Below, one piece after another: positions 1 to 7,898 of a stretch of DNA of 22,713 nucleotides. The stretch comes from an uncultured Trueperaceae bacterium (GTDB lineage Bacteria; Deinococcota; Deinococci; Deinococcales; Trueperaceae). Position numbers and translations under genes: made by a program. Location: contig CALCHY010000323.1 of assembly GCA_937907415.1 (NCBI GenBank), positions 1 to 22,713 of the forward strand, in the 5' to 3' direction. The notes under the pieces were generated by a model, which made no database searches, had not been told where the DNA came from, and saw only the letters and a list, made by a program, of their open reading frames with translations. Each line of letters opens with the position of its first letter. Position 1 is the stretch's first letter.

Positions 1-2
1 AC

Positions 3-131
3 TCCACCTCAGCCGGACTGCCCTCCCGCAATAGCGACAAGCCACGCACCAACCTCGTCAACTGCAACTGGCAATTCTGCGGCGGCATCCGTCAGCTATA
101 CGCCCACTCTAAGTTGCGTCAGGGCGACTGA
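3..131 (+). CDS. Possible 3' end of an unidentified gene running off the left edge
   Basis: One plus-strand frame is open from the window edge to a TGA at 129-131 and reads like ordinary protein (about 42 residues, ending NCNWQFCGGIRQLYAHSKL and four more residues). No family is recognised. It would converge on the minus-strand nuclease-like gene, whose stop lies about 90 bases further on. The short length and missing 5' part make this a weak call. A second frame is also open here, so chance cannot be excluded. Confidence 0.25.
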   Translation, partial: STSAGLPSRNSDKPRTNLVNCNWQFCGGIRQLYAHSKLRQGD

Positions 132-218
132 GCCAAAGGCCCCAGAAGTCCTGAGGCTGTGAATTCTTAATGTGACGAGATAACGGAGCGCGCCTACGGC
201 TAAGTCTCCCGAGTAGCC

Positions 219-1877
219 CTAATCGTCTTCGCGCCTGGAGTCAATCTCGCCTTGAATAAACTGGCGCCACAAGTGCGGGAAGACAGGCGTTTGGAAATGC
301 CGGAAAGCAATGAGTAGAACGAAGCCGTTCACGCGATTTGAGAATGTGTCGAGTGGCCACTCAAGCGAGTATAGGCGGTGGCGTTCAAGGACCTCTTTTC
401 TGAAGTCAAGGAAGTTGGCGGGAAGCTGAACTTCTGTCTCTGTCATCCCGCCGTGCAACTCTGCGCCGAAGACCTTCTCCCCATAGTTGCTAGGCGGGTA
501 CCAGTGTTGGAGATCAATGCTTGTGAACGTTTCTCGGTACGCATCGTAAGCTTCTGCCCCGCTTTCTTCATCCATTAGCAGTAGGAACTCAAACAGCATG
601 GGAATAATCGTCGAAGAGTCCTCAATATAGGCGATTGGCTTCTTGCCGCTAGCAATCGCTTCCGTGACTGCGTCAAGGTCATTTCGTAATTCTGGCAGTG
701 GGCGCTCAAGCTTCTTGCGTACGGCCAAATGGTCTAGCACGCGGATCGCGTAATTAGCGGCAATGCTTGGTTCGAGGCTGTACATGTATACGAGGGCGGC
801 CAAACAGATTGGAACACCGTGATTGTCAAGCAAGGGACGCTGCGAGCTAGGGTTGTTCCCAATAATTCGGTCAACCGCCAAAGCCGCTTGCCTCTGACCG
901 TCCAACCCTAAGTGAATCGACAAGAGCGCAAAAATGGATGCTAGGCCTAGCACCTCAAAGGTCCTTAAAGGATACTCCAGGAGCTCTGAAGTCCCCCCAA
1001 TATAGAGACCGTGTTTAAGGTCAAATAAGGGTCGCAGTTTGGCCATGAAACTTTGAAGCTCAAGAGCATAGTCGTTAAGGAGGAGGTCTACCATCTCCTT
1101 GGCGGTAGGAGTGAAGACAGCGTTCTCTTGACACCAACTTGCTAAATGCAGAATTGTGATTTCACTTGAAAGAACCGCATTCTTATAAGTTCCGCCTTGA
1201 CGGGCATATGCCGCGATCATCTTGCTAATCATGCGAGCTGTGGTGAACAGTCGCCGAACCCGGGAAGCGTCTGACGCAGTGGTCCTGGCCGTAAGGCCGT
1301 GAAGGATTGTCTTAAGCTCATCAAAGGGGTAGTGAGGCACATCAGCAAAGGCCAGAGCCTTCTTCAGGACTAATCCCTCCACGTTGGGCATCAGGCCTTC
1401 GCTAACCAAGGACTCTTCGACTTTTGTGACAAGAACGCTCTGATTCCACAAGGAGATACTTGTTCCAGGCCGCGAAGCTGTCTCCTGAATGGCGAAGTTG
1501 CTGACCAGGTCCTTGACGTCATCCTTTTCATAGCCGTTGAATACAACTATTATGTGGCGTCGAACAGGTTGTGATGGGAGATCGGCGAAGACGGCGAACG
1601 GCTTGTCTAATGCCTCCGTCAAGCTCGTCCGGACGCTATTTACCCCGTCGTTCCAGGCAGTCCGATTCAGGTCACCCGATTTCACCTGGAACAAGTACAA
1701 GTGGTAACCGTCGCTTTGGCGTTTGTAGGCTGCGACGTCAACGCCAAACTCCCGTTTTCCCCTCGAAGCCACCTTTATCACTGTGAACCCGTCAACAATC
1801 AACAGGTTGCGCAGAAGAACTTCGAGTTCGTCGCGCTCTCTTAGAACAGCGAGGTAATGGTCAATCGCCAGTTTCAT
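219..1877 (-). CDS. Mrr-like PD-(D/E)xK nuclease-domain protein with long helical C-terminal region
   Basis: This 552-residue protein appears to have two parts. Residues about 1-160 look like a restriction-endonuclease-like fold: an acidic first helix (E14/E16/E19), then G45-V-D47-V, a beta hairpin, and F63-Q-V-K66. That is the D...QxK variant of PD-(D/E)xK seen in Mrr-type nucleases. Residues about 170-552 are predicted by eye to be nearly all helical, with no recognised domain; this part may sense a partner or a trigger. The ATG overlaps the last 17 nt of the upstream gene and has no evident Shine-Dalgarno, so translation is probably coupled. Base composition is clearly lower in GC than the heme cluster, which suggests horizontal transfer. 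A DNA-cleaving role is inferred from the motif only; the family as a whole is not recognised. The stop is TAG. Confidence 0.7.
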   Translation of the reverse strand: MKLAIDHYLAVLRERDELEVLLRNLLIVDGFTVIKVASRGKREFGVDVAAYKRQSDGYHLYLFQVKSGDLNRTAWNDGVNSVRTSLTEALDKPFAVFADLPSQPVRRHIIVVFNGYEKDDVKDLVSNFAIQETASRPGTSISLWNQSVLVTKVEESLVSEGLMPNVEGLVLKKALAFADVPHYPFDELKTILHGLTARTTASDASRVRRLFTTARMISKMIAAYARQGGTYKNAVLSSEITILHLASWCQENAVFTPTAKEMVDLLLNDYALELQSFMAKLRPLFDLKHGLYIGGTSELLEYPLRTFEVLGLASIFALLSIHLGLDGQRQAALAVDRIIGNNPSSQRPLLDNHGVPICLAALVYMYSLEPSIAANYAIRVLDHLAVRKKLERPLPELRNDLDAVTEAIASGKKPIAYIEDSSTIIPMLFEFLLLMDEESGAEAYDAYRETFTSIDLQHWYPPSNYGEKVFGAELHGGMTETEVQLPANFLDFRKEVLERHRLYSLEWPLDTFSNRVNGFVLLIAFRHFQTPVFPHLWRQFIQGEIDSRREDD

Positions 1878-3708
1878 GCTTTGGCTTCATTTGCTGCAGA
1901 CGGCGAAGCCGTTTAGCGGCCTCGATATCTGGGTCGATGAACTCCAACCGAGGCAGTTCTACCGTGAACGACGATTCAACGAATCCTGATGGCGGCGACG
2001 GATTTCGGCTATCGCTTCTTGCGACCACCCAACTATCACCTCGCCCAATACTCACTCTTTTCGCTAACCGAAGAAGGATGGACTCGGAACTCTCATAAAT
2101 GACCTTGTTGGCCTCTGCCTGCTGTTGTTGCTCAAATCTAGCGTATGTTTGACGCCTATTGGCGGGCGGCATCAACTCCCTCAAAATCGCGAACCGCTCT
2201 TCATTCTTGAAGTACGTTGCCTCTAGGTCCTGGAGGATTTCTCGCCAGGGTGTTGCGCTCTCAGCGTCACCGAGCTCATCTGCAAATTCCTGTGCAGCGC
2301 CTGGATAGTTCAAACACGATTCTTCCATCGCATCCCGCAAGTGGGTCATCAAGTCAGGCCGCGAGCAATAGGGCGCGAGAGAGTGCAGCAACTTGAACTT
2401 CTGTTTGGGCTGACTAAAGTGCAGTGCGAGAATCCTATCAATTGTGCGCTTTACCTGCTCCTCGGTCATCGAGGCCAGGCGGGCTGTGCTTAAGGCGTCA
2501 ATCGCGAAATGATCTAGGACAAATGCTCCCGCCTTTGCAACTGGAACATCCGCTGTTAGCCACACCGTGCCGTACTCTGCCACGAGTTGGCGCCTAGACC
2601 TTAGGGAGCTGACGGTCCCGCTGAACCTTGACTGCCTAATAAGGTCTCTAGGGGATTCTTCCTTATGTTCTACAACCCAATCCTTCAAGAACTCGAGTAC
2701 CGCCTCGGCATCCGATTCGACTAGCTTGGTAAGAATGCCATCTACGTGGCTGATCGTGCCTAGATTAGAGGATTCCAGAGCAGTCACGGACTTGAGAAAC
2801 TTCGGCCTCAGGCCAATCACTTCTGGCTGGTCGCTGTAATTGAATATTTGGCTAAGGACGTGCTGAGAGTAGCTGCGCCTATCCTCTATCTTCCGCTCTA
2901 AGAGCTCGAGCGCCTCATGGCTGACGCCTTCTAAAAGAGTCTCACCAAGGGCGGAGGCAGCTGCGCTTGCGACAGCGTCATCCTCGTCGAATAGATAGGT
3001 TTCGACGGTTGCCAATGCGGCCGCAGGTGTTAGGAGTTTCCCGGCGAGCAGCTGGTGCAACAAGAGTAGAGATAGCTCTGTATGCTCCCCACCCTTCTCC
3101 AGCCACGCTCTCCAATAGCCTAATTGGGAGTGGCCATCGACGTAGCCTGATTCGAATAGGCCTTTCGCTATGTAGCGGGAAAAAGTTGGGGCGATGACTA
3201 TCGGATTGTTAAGAAGGCTTAGAGCCTCTTTTGGGTGCTTGCGGGCCCAAGAGCGAAGCACGCCAAGCACTAGGAACTGGGCGTAATCACGCAGCACAGT
3301 ATCGCGAATATCGTTTAGTAAATCATTGAGCTGCTCCTGCCTAAAGGGAACGTATGAGACCGCATCACCAAAGCGGTCGGCTGCTTGAAAGGGAAGCGCC
3401 TTAAACAGCTCGGTGGGCAAGTTAGTGCGCCCCTCTTCCATCACGAGAATGGAAAACGCGAACTCATCCACCAACTTCTGAGCCTTGCTATTGCTCCTGA
3501 CGTCGAGCAGCTCCTGGGCTACTTCCCTATCGTCTAGGTCTCTCCATCCGTTTACAGCGATTGTTTGGTGTGCTGCGACATATGCCGCGAAAGCATCAGG
3601 CTCTTCACGCTCGTCGGCACCGTTGAAGAGTTCAGCTTCCAGCTTTGCCATGTCAGCGCCAGAAAGGCCCTGGAACTTTGCCATGAAACTTGACGGTATG
3701 AACGACAT
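1861..3708 (-). CDS. Unrecognised large helical-repeat-like protein, first gene of the two-gene module
   Basis: The product is 615 residues from the ATG at 3706-3708. GAGG lies 9 nt upstream of this ATG, which makes it a better start than the in-frame TTG 24 nt further up. No signal peptide or membrane segment is visible. The sequence reads as successive amphipathic helices in HEAT- or TPR-like style, for example a stretch around residues 235-275 rich in Ala/Leu/Glu. A basic, Pro-containing tail of about 60 residues includes ELPRLEFIDPD. No catalytic motif is seen. The stop lies inside the start region of the Mrr-like nuclease gene (17-nt overlap), so the pair is almost certainly one transcript and probably one functional unit. 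By analogy with two-gene defence modules, this member could be the sensor or scaffold and the partner the effector. That is inference, since I do not recognise the family. Confidence 0.7.
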   Translation of the reverse strand: MSFIPSSFMAKFQGLSGADMAKLEAELFNGADEREEPDAFAAYVAAHQTIAVNGWRDLDDREVAQELLDVRSNSKAQKLVDEFAFSILVMEEGRTNLPTELFKALPFQAADRFGDAVSYVPFRQEQLNDLLNDIRDTVLRDYAQFLVLGVLRSWARKHPKEALSLLNNPIVIAPTFSRYIAKGLFESGYVDGHSQLGYWRAWLEKGGEHTELSLLLLHQLLAGKLLTPAAALATVETYLFDEDDAVASAAASALGETLLEGVSHEALELLERKIEDRRSYSQHVLSQIFNYSDQPEVIGLRPKFLKSVTALESSNLGTISHVDGILTKLVESDAEAVLEFLKDWVVEHKEESPRDLIRQSRFSGTVSSLRSRRQLVAEYGTVWLTADVPVAKAGAFVLDHFAIDALSTARLASMTEEQVKRTIDRILALHFSQPKQKFKLLHSLAPYCSRPDLMTHLRDAMEESCLNYPGAAQEFADELGDAESATPWREILQDLEATYFKNEERFAILRELMPPANRRQTYARFEQQQQAEANKVIYESSESILLRLAKRVSIGRGDSWVVARSDSRNPSPPSGFVESSFTVELPRLEFIDPDIEAAKRLRRLQQMKPKHETGD

Positions 3709-3899
3709 CCTAAACAACCTCTGGGCGGGCAAACGATTGGACGGTTCGTCCTTGCTCTATAGGGTGATGAACTCCGCCCTTGGGCATTTCCGCTTGATTC
3801 TTAGGTTGTATCACAGCTTCACAACCAATTCTGGGTGCTGTGCGCGCCGGCGAAGTTGCTGATGGCAAGCTCGAGTTTTGCGTACGTGTTGACTTAAGG

Positions 3900-4262
3900 C
3901 GGCGGTTGGGCTCCGGCATCGTCGTGCCAGGCACGGGCATCAGCCTCCAGAACCGGGGCGCAGGCTTCGTGCTGGAACGAAACCACCCGAACTACGTCGG
4001 CCCCAACAAGCGTCCATTCCACACCATCATCCCCGGGTTCCTCACCCGCGGAGGCCAACCCGTAATGAGCTTCGGCGTCATCGGCGGATTCGTACAACCG
4101 CAAATCCAAGCGCAATTTGTCATCCGCCTAAGAGACTAAGGACAGAACCCACAAGCCATCACCGACGCCCCGCGCTGGTACCTCTCAGAGAACAAGGCCG
4201 TGGTGAAAGAGCCAGGCTTCTCGCCCAGCAGCCTCCAGGAACTCGAGCGCCGCGGACGCTAA
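3900..4262 (+). pseudogene. ggt: 3' remnant of gamma-glutamyltransferase, with internal stop
   Basis: The frame from about 3906 encodes the conserved small-subunit region of gamma-glutamyltransferase: GSGIVVPGTGI, LQNRGAGF, KRPFHTIIPGFL and a G-G-F-x-Q-P-Q segment. The upstream two thirds, including the autoprocessing threonine region, are absent; similarity stops at about 3900, where lower-GC island sequence begins. A TAA at 4137-4139 falls where the family normally has Tyr in D-Y-G-x-N-P-Q. The same frame then continues with GQNPQAITDAPRW to a TAA at 4260-4262. The gene is therefore both truncated and carries a nonsense mutation. Identification is confident from these motifs; no function is expected. 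Confidence 0.85.
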
Positions 4263-4305
4263 ACCAGTTCAGGAACCGAAGAGACGCCCCTTCACTGCCG
4301 GCAGA

Positions 4306-4698
4306 TCAGATGCCATTGTCCACGTCGCTCTCGCTCTGGTAGTAGAGCCACTCGGCCCTGCTTAACCTCCACTCGACCTCTACCGTGTTGTAGCCACTGA
4401 AGCTCCCGTCAGGAGCCTTCTGGGGGACCCATTCGAACTTGCAGTCTAGGCACGCGCCCCGGGTGGTATCGAAATGATTGTAAGGGTACTCCGGGTCGAT
4501 TCCTGCGGAATACTCCCATTCATCCTTCGACACTTGAACAGTTTCATACCGATATGCGTGAGTGAACTTTGTGCCGTAATCAGTGTTGAGAGACACGCAC
4601 ACGGGGCAAGCGCCATCGGTTCTCTGCCCGTACTGGTCTGAATCCAGGGCGGGCACAATGAAGACTTCTCGCTCAACAGGTTCGCGGGGCGGCGGCAA
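4306..4698 (-). CDS. Hypothetical protein with two CxxC pairs, possibly 5'-interrupted
   Basis: This is a 130-residue frame from a TTG start. It has two cysteine pairs, C31-P-V-C34 and C83-L-D-C86, which look like a zinc-ribbon or zinc-knuckle pair, separated by a segment rich in aromatic and acidic residues. The TTG has GAGGAG directly abutting it with no spacer, so this start is doubtful. The same frame continues upstream as plausible protein (GFGDCLEAAALACGTTVEEL) to a TAG at 4759-4761. Beyond that it continues again to a GTG at 4798-4800 that has a better-placed GGAG. The native gene may therefore be 4306-4800 with one amber mutation. The family is not recognised. The upstream neighbour is a frameshifted gene on the same strand. 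Confidence 0.5.
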   Translation of the reverse strand: MPPPREPVEREVFIVPALDSDQYGQRTDGACPVCVSLNTDYGTKFTHAYRYETVQVSKDEWEYSAGIDPEYPYNHFDTTRGACLDCKFEWVPQKAPDGSFSGYNTVEVEWRLSRAEWLYYQSESDVDNGI

Positions 4699-4859
4699 CT
4701 CCTCAACCGTCGTGCCGCAAGCCAGTGCAGCAGCCTCCAGGCAGTCCCCGAACCCGAACTACCCGCGCATCTTCTTCTCCCCCAGCAGACGCAACGCCAC
4801 CGCTCCGCCTCATTTGGCCGGGGAGTTTCTTCCTTCACTCACGTCACCCTAAGCCCAGC

Positions 4860-5789
4860 CTAGTCCTCCATTTTTAGCGGGTCTATAGCGAGCGCCTCAC
4901 CCTTCGCCCATGCAACCCATTCCTCCAAGGTCGCTACTTCCTCTACGGCCGCTGGTACGCGGCCGGTGGCTTCTACCGCTGCGATGAACGTCCGCAGTTT
5001 CTCGGCGCGGGCCCAGCGCTCGCTCAACTCCAAGAGCTGCCGCGTCCTGGCAGCCTTCGCCTCGCGCCGCAGCCGCTCCGCCTCCAGCCGCTCTTGCTCC
5101 TGGCGGCGCTCCTCCTCCTGCCGCTCCCGCTCCAGCTGCCACCGCCGGCGCTCCTCCGCGAGGCGCGCCTCCCTAAGCCGCGCCCTCACGGCCACCTCGA
5201 CGACCTGCACCATTACCTCGTTCAAGGCTTCCTCTAGCGGCTTCTCTTCACTCTCAACAAGCCGCTTCTCGATGGACGGGTTACTGATATCCCCGTAGAT
5301 AACTCGCAACTGCAGAATGCCGGACGGTGCGTAGTCGTTGGAACGCCAAGCATCCCAGTAGTCCTCTCTTCTCTTCTGGTTCCGCTCCTTCTGCCTAGGC
5401 GTGCGGTTAGCTCGCTCGCTGAGGCGCAGATGTAACTCGATCCCCTCGACTTCGAGCTGAGCCTCCTCAGCCCGCCCCCTCGTGAGGAACTTCCGCTTCC
5501 GCAATGCGGCCTCAAGCGCATCAACGATCGCCAGCGCTCGCGCGCGACAGGCGTCGCTGACCACAAGGCTCAAAGCTCCGTTCTCGAGGCCGGCTGAGCG
5601 CATGCCGCGGTAATCGACTCCACCGCCATAGCGGTTTGCGCCCTGCCGCATGCTGGAGTTGACCTCGCGCGCCCAGGCGCCCCGACGAGCCTTATCAATA
5701 TCAACGACAATCTTGTTCTCGGGCTGAGCTTCGAACTCGCGCTGCGCTACGACCGGCTCGGCGCGCTTGCTGGCATGACCATCGCTCAC
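4860..5789 (-). CDS. Split gene, C-terminal part: conserved coiled-coil protein of the RAELYELVW family
   Basis: From the GTG at 5787-5789 this frame gives 309 residues. An Arg-rich globular segment leads to an alternating-Leu region (ALAIVDALEAALRKRKF). Next comes a basic NRTPRQKERNQKRRE stretch. A long charged Arg/Glu-rich helix around residues 200-270 is surely coiled coil. A short C-terminal domain ends in KMED. In the family this region normally follows directly, in the same frame, the N-terminal HTH-like segment, which here lies just upstream in another frame (5800-6051). A single-base frameshift between about 5800 and 5860 is the simplest explanation. Alternatively the GTG is used on its own, although its GGAGG lies about 15 nt away, which is far. 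The function of the family is unknown to me. Confidence 0.6.
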   Translation of the reverse strand: MSDGHASKRAEPVVAQREFEAQPENKIVVDIDKARRGAWAREVNSSMRQGANRYGGGVDYRGMRSAGLENGALSLVVSDACRARALAIVDALEAALRKRKFLTRGRAEEAQLEVEGIELHLRLSERANRTPRQKERNQKRREDYWDAWRSNDYAPSGILQLRVIYGDISNPSIEKRLVESEEKPLEEALNEVMVQVVEVAVRARLREARLAEERRRWQLERERQEEERRQEQERLEAERLRREAKAARTRQLLELSERWARAEKLRTFIAAVEATGRVPAAVEEVATLEEWVAWAKGEALAIDPLKMED

Positions 5790-5799
5790 GGCTTGTCCG

Positions 5800-6051
5800 C
5801 TACTCCTCCGCCAGCCATGATTCAAGATCACCCTCTCGTCGCCCTCTCGCGGGCGAGGCAGGCGGGGTCGCGATCTTGTTCGCTGCCACCTTCGCCCAAT
5901 GCCCACGCGGCGGCACCGGGATGTCGTGCTTATCGCAGATCTTGCGCAGGCCGGTGCCCGTGATTCCGAATCGCTCCGCCACCTTTGTGGCCGGCTCACT
6001 CCATACGAGTTCGTAGAGCTCCGCGCGCGACAAGACAACGGTGTCTCGCAT
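5800..6051 (-). CDS. Split gene, N-terminal part: HTH-like RAELYELVW domain
   Basis: This is an 83-residue frame from the ATG at 6049-6051, with GGGGAG about 8 nt upstream. It contains the recognisable family core SRAELYELVWSEP, then KVAERFGITGTGLRKIC, then IPVPPRGHWAK. The core looks like a helix-turn-helix with a following conserved loop. Such proteins are normally 300-400 residues, with a coiled-coil C-terminus in the same frame. Here the frame ends at a TAG (5800-5802), while the rest of the family sequence resumes in another frame (4860-5789). The lesion is probably a real or sequencing-derived frameshift. Confidence 0.6.
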   Translation of the reverse strand: MRDTVVLSRAELYELVWSEPATKVAERFGITGTGLRKICDKHDIPVPPRGHWAKVAANKIATPPASPARGRREGDLESWLAEE

Positions 6052-6219
6052 TGCCGTTCTCCCCATTTCCGCTTTGCTCTGGCAGGCGCTCCGCTCCCGT
6101 AGTCTCAAGCCATACCAGCATCTTCCATTTCCCCTCAGGCTTGCACTGATGCGTTTGAAGCGGTCGTGGCCGTCCTATACGCGCTCGACGAGAACGGTTA
6201 GGATTGGGGCTGAGGCCTC

Positions 6220-6366
6220 GTGTTCCGCATTGTCACCACCGAGGAGTTGCTCGGACTCCTCAACGAGTTCGAGCAGGTCAAGATTCCGCAGCAGCTCTAT
6301 TAGGCGGGGCGCCTCGTCCTGGCGCGCAGGTCCCCGCGCATCACCATCGTCGGCTCCCGCTCGCGG
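6220..6366 (+). pseudogene. DprA-like (SLOG/Rossmann) gene fragment with internal stop
   Basis: From the GTG at 6220 the frame reads VFRIVTTEELLGLLNEFEQV, then KIPQQLY, a TAG at 6301-6303, then AGRLVLARRSPRITIVGSR. The pattern P-x-x-L-Y-x-A-G-x-L followed by I-V-G-S-R is the start of the DprA-type nucleotide-binding fold, both in DNA-processing protein A and in DprA-like proteins of defence loci. The TAG sits where those proteins normally have a residue such as Gln between Tyr and Ala-Gly. Similarity is lost soon after GSR, so the gene is both interrupted and truncated. No function is expected from this copy. Confidence 0.5.
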
Positions 6367-6369
6367 ACC

Positions 6370-6697
6370 CCACCAGCCCCAAGAACCCCGTCAGTGACGG
6401 AACCTGGTCTAGGGAACGCCCGAAATGTGCCTATGTGCTGTCGAACGCCAGTAGGAGCCCTGACTGATAGAGTCAAGACAGGAACCCTTCACCAGTAGTG
6501 GACCAGAGAACGGAGTCCGGTCAGGAACGCATGCTGGAGTGTAGCCGAGACCAGCCTTAGAACCGTAGCGCCTGGCGTAGGCCGGGCCCATCAACCGTCA
6601 CCACATGCCGGGCCGACGGGGGGGCGCGGCGACGGAGCAGCAACCGGCCACGCCGCCGCGGCCGGACCCCATCGCATCCGCGGTCAAGCTGGTCGAC
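6370..6697. other. Gene-free stretch upstream of hemA
   Basis: I find no convincing gene, tRNA or repeat here. Composition shifts from mixed (about 6400-6590) to very GC-rich (6600-6690). A minus-strand frame (6409-6594) is open, but it has no recognised motif and no ribosome site. This is probably decayed sequence, followed by the distal hemA promoter region. Confidence 0.4.
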
Positions 6698-6749
6698 GCT
6701 GACAGTTCCGTGACACACCTCCCGCGCGGGCCACCTAGCATTACGACTC
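6698..6749 (+). promoter_or_regulatory. hemA promoter: 11-bp TGACA direct repeat plus leaderless -10
   Basis: GCTGACAGTTCCGTGAC (6698-6714) matches the element before hemH at 16 of 17 positions. It contains TGACA twice with an 11-bp period. Exactly 21 nt later comes TAGCAT (6736-6741), a plausible -10, and the GTG of hemA follows 8 nt after it. No Shine-Dalgarno precedes that GTG, which fits a leaderless transcript. There is no good TTGACA at 17 bp from the -10 box (GTGACA would be 20 bp away), so the repeats more likely bind an activator. OmpR/PhoB-family regulators bind such 11-bp tandem repeats, and one is encoded in the operon. Confidence 0.55.
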
Positions 6750-7898
6750 GTGGAAGAGCTGGCACTTCTCGGAATATCGCACCGTCGAGGCGGCCTCGGT
6801 CGCCTTGACCGGTGGAAGAGCGCCGCCGCCGAAGCGTGGCTGGCCCGGCTCGCTGACCTAGGCATGGAAGCCCTCGTGTTGCTCGACACCTGCAACCGGT
6901 GGGACGTGATACTCACAGCTTCCGCCGCCGAGGTGGCCGCCCTGCGAGTGCCGCTGGCGGAGGCGAGCGGTGCCACGCTGGCCTACACCTACCGAGGTGA
7001 GGCCGCGCTGGAGCAGCTCATCCGCGTGACCGCCTCCCTCGACTCCCTGAACCCCGGCGAGAGCCAGATCACGGCGCAGGTGCGCCGCGCTTACACCGAA
7101 GCCAAGGCGGCCGGCGCCGCCGATCGGGTGCTCCACTTCGCGTTTCAGACCGCCCTGAGGGCGGCCAAACGGGTGCGCCGAGAACTCGACCTCACCGCCA
7201 GCGAAACGTCGCTCTTCTCCCTCGCCAAGCCTCACCTGTTGCGGGCTCTCGAGGCCGGCGACAGGGTAGTGGTGCTGGGTGCGGGCGAGATGGGCGCCGC
7301 CGCCGCGCGCAGCGTGGCGCGTGAGGGCGCCTTCCGGCTCCTCGTCGTGAACCGCACGGTGGAGCGAGCGCAGGAGCTGGCCAGCGGGCTGGGCGCGAAG
7401 AGCATGGCGCTGGAGGAGTTCCTGGCCGCGCCGCCGCCGGCCGCGGCGCTCGTGAGCGCCCTCGTGGGGGGCGGCCTCCTCGGCGGCCAGCTCCTCGGAC
7501 GCGTCGACGGGCTGAAGCTGATAGTGGACCTGGGCGGACCGAGCAACGTGGTCGCCGGCGCGGCGCCTGCCTGGGTCAAGTACGTGCAGGTGGCCGACCT
7601 GGAGGGAGCGGGGGCGGAGCGCCGCACGGCGCTGGCCGAGAAGCTCGCCCTGGCGGAGCGGATCGTTGCAGCGGAGGTGGGCGCCGCCATGGAGGAGTGG
7701 ATGGAGCGGCGGTTGGCGCCCGCCATCGCGAGGCTGCGGGAGCATTACCGCGCCCGCGTGGCGGAGGCGCTACCCGAGGGGCAGGCAGAGGGGCTGGCGA
7801 GCCGGCTGGCCAGGCCCCAGATCGACGGCCTGCGGGCCGTGGCCCGCAGGTACGGCACCGAGGCAGCCGAGGCGTTCATCGAGGAGGCCGGACTGTGA
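6750..7898 (+). CDS. hemA: Glutamyl-tRNA reductase
   Basis: HemA catalyses NADPH-dependent reduction of glutamyl-tRNA to glutamate-1-semialdehyde, the first committed step of the C5 route to heme, in the cytoplasm. The 382-residue product has the catalytic-cysteine motif LLDTC48NR. It also has the family segment NPGESQITAQVRRAY, an NADPH-binding VVLGAGEMGAAAARS and the C-terminal helical dimerisation region. It is a little shorter than the usual 400-450 residues, and the N-terminal motif (GISHRRG) is a divergent form of the usual GxNHxTAP. The GTG start is favoured because a -10-like box sits 8 nt upstream (leaderless). The stop overlaps the GTG of hemC. It is the first gene of the heme operon and a likely point of regulation. 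Confidence 0.95.
   Translation: MEELALLGISHRRGGLGRLDRWKSAAAEAWLARLADLGMEALVLLDTCNRWDVILTASAAEVAALRVPLAEASGATLAYTYRGEAALEQLIRVTASLDSLNPGESQITAQVRRAYTEAKAAGAADRVLHFAFQTALRAAKRVRRELDLTASETSLFSLAKPHLLRALEAGDRVVVLGAGEMGAAAARSVAREGAFRLLVVNRTVERAQELASGLGAKSMALEEFLAAPPPAAALVSALVGGGLLGGQLLGRVDGLKLIVDLGGPSNVVAGAAPAWVKYVQVADLEGAGAERRTALAEKLALAERIVAAEVGAAMEEWMERRLAPAIARLREHYRARVAEALPEGQAEGLASRLARPQIDGLRAVARRYGTEAAEAFIEEAGL

Noticed and set aside
4137..6303. TAG/TAA recoding or stop read-through across the damaged genes
   Set aside because: Both TAA and TAG are involved, one lesion is a frameshift, and an intact gene in the window (219-1877) ends with TAG. Ordinary decay is simpler.
6409..6594. Minus-strand 61-residue frame upstream of hemA
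   Set aside because: No ribosome site, no recognised motif, and it lies in a decayed region; not supported as a gene.
6710..6741. Classical -35 (GTGACA) for hemA
   Set aside because: Its spacing to the -10-like box is 20 bp, too long for a standard promoter; the TGAC units are better explained as a regulator site.
6858..7745. Long antisense open frames over hemA and other heme genes
   Set aside because: They follow the GC-rich codon bias of the sense genes, have no motifs, and every sense gene is clearly identified.
7697..7894. Longer N-termini for hemC, hemD, hemB, hemL and hemH
   Set aside because: The extensions run into the preceding gene (or across the hemH operator) and lack family similarity; the ATGA/GTGA or promoter-linked starts give canonical N-termini.
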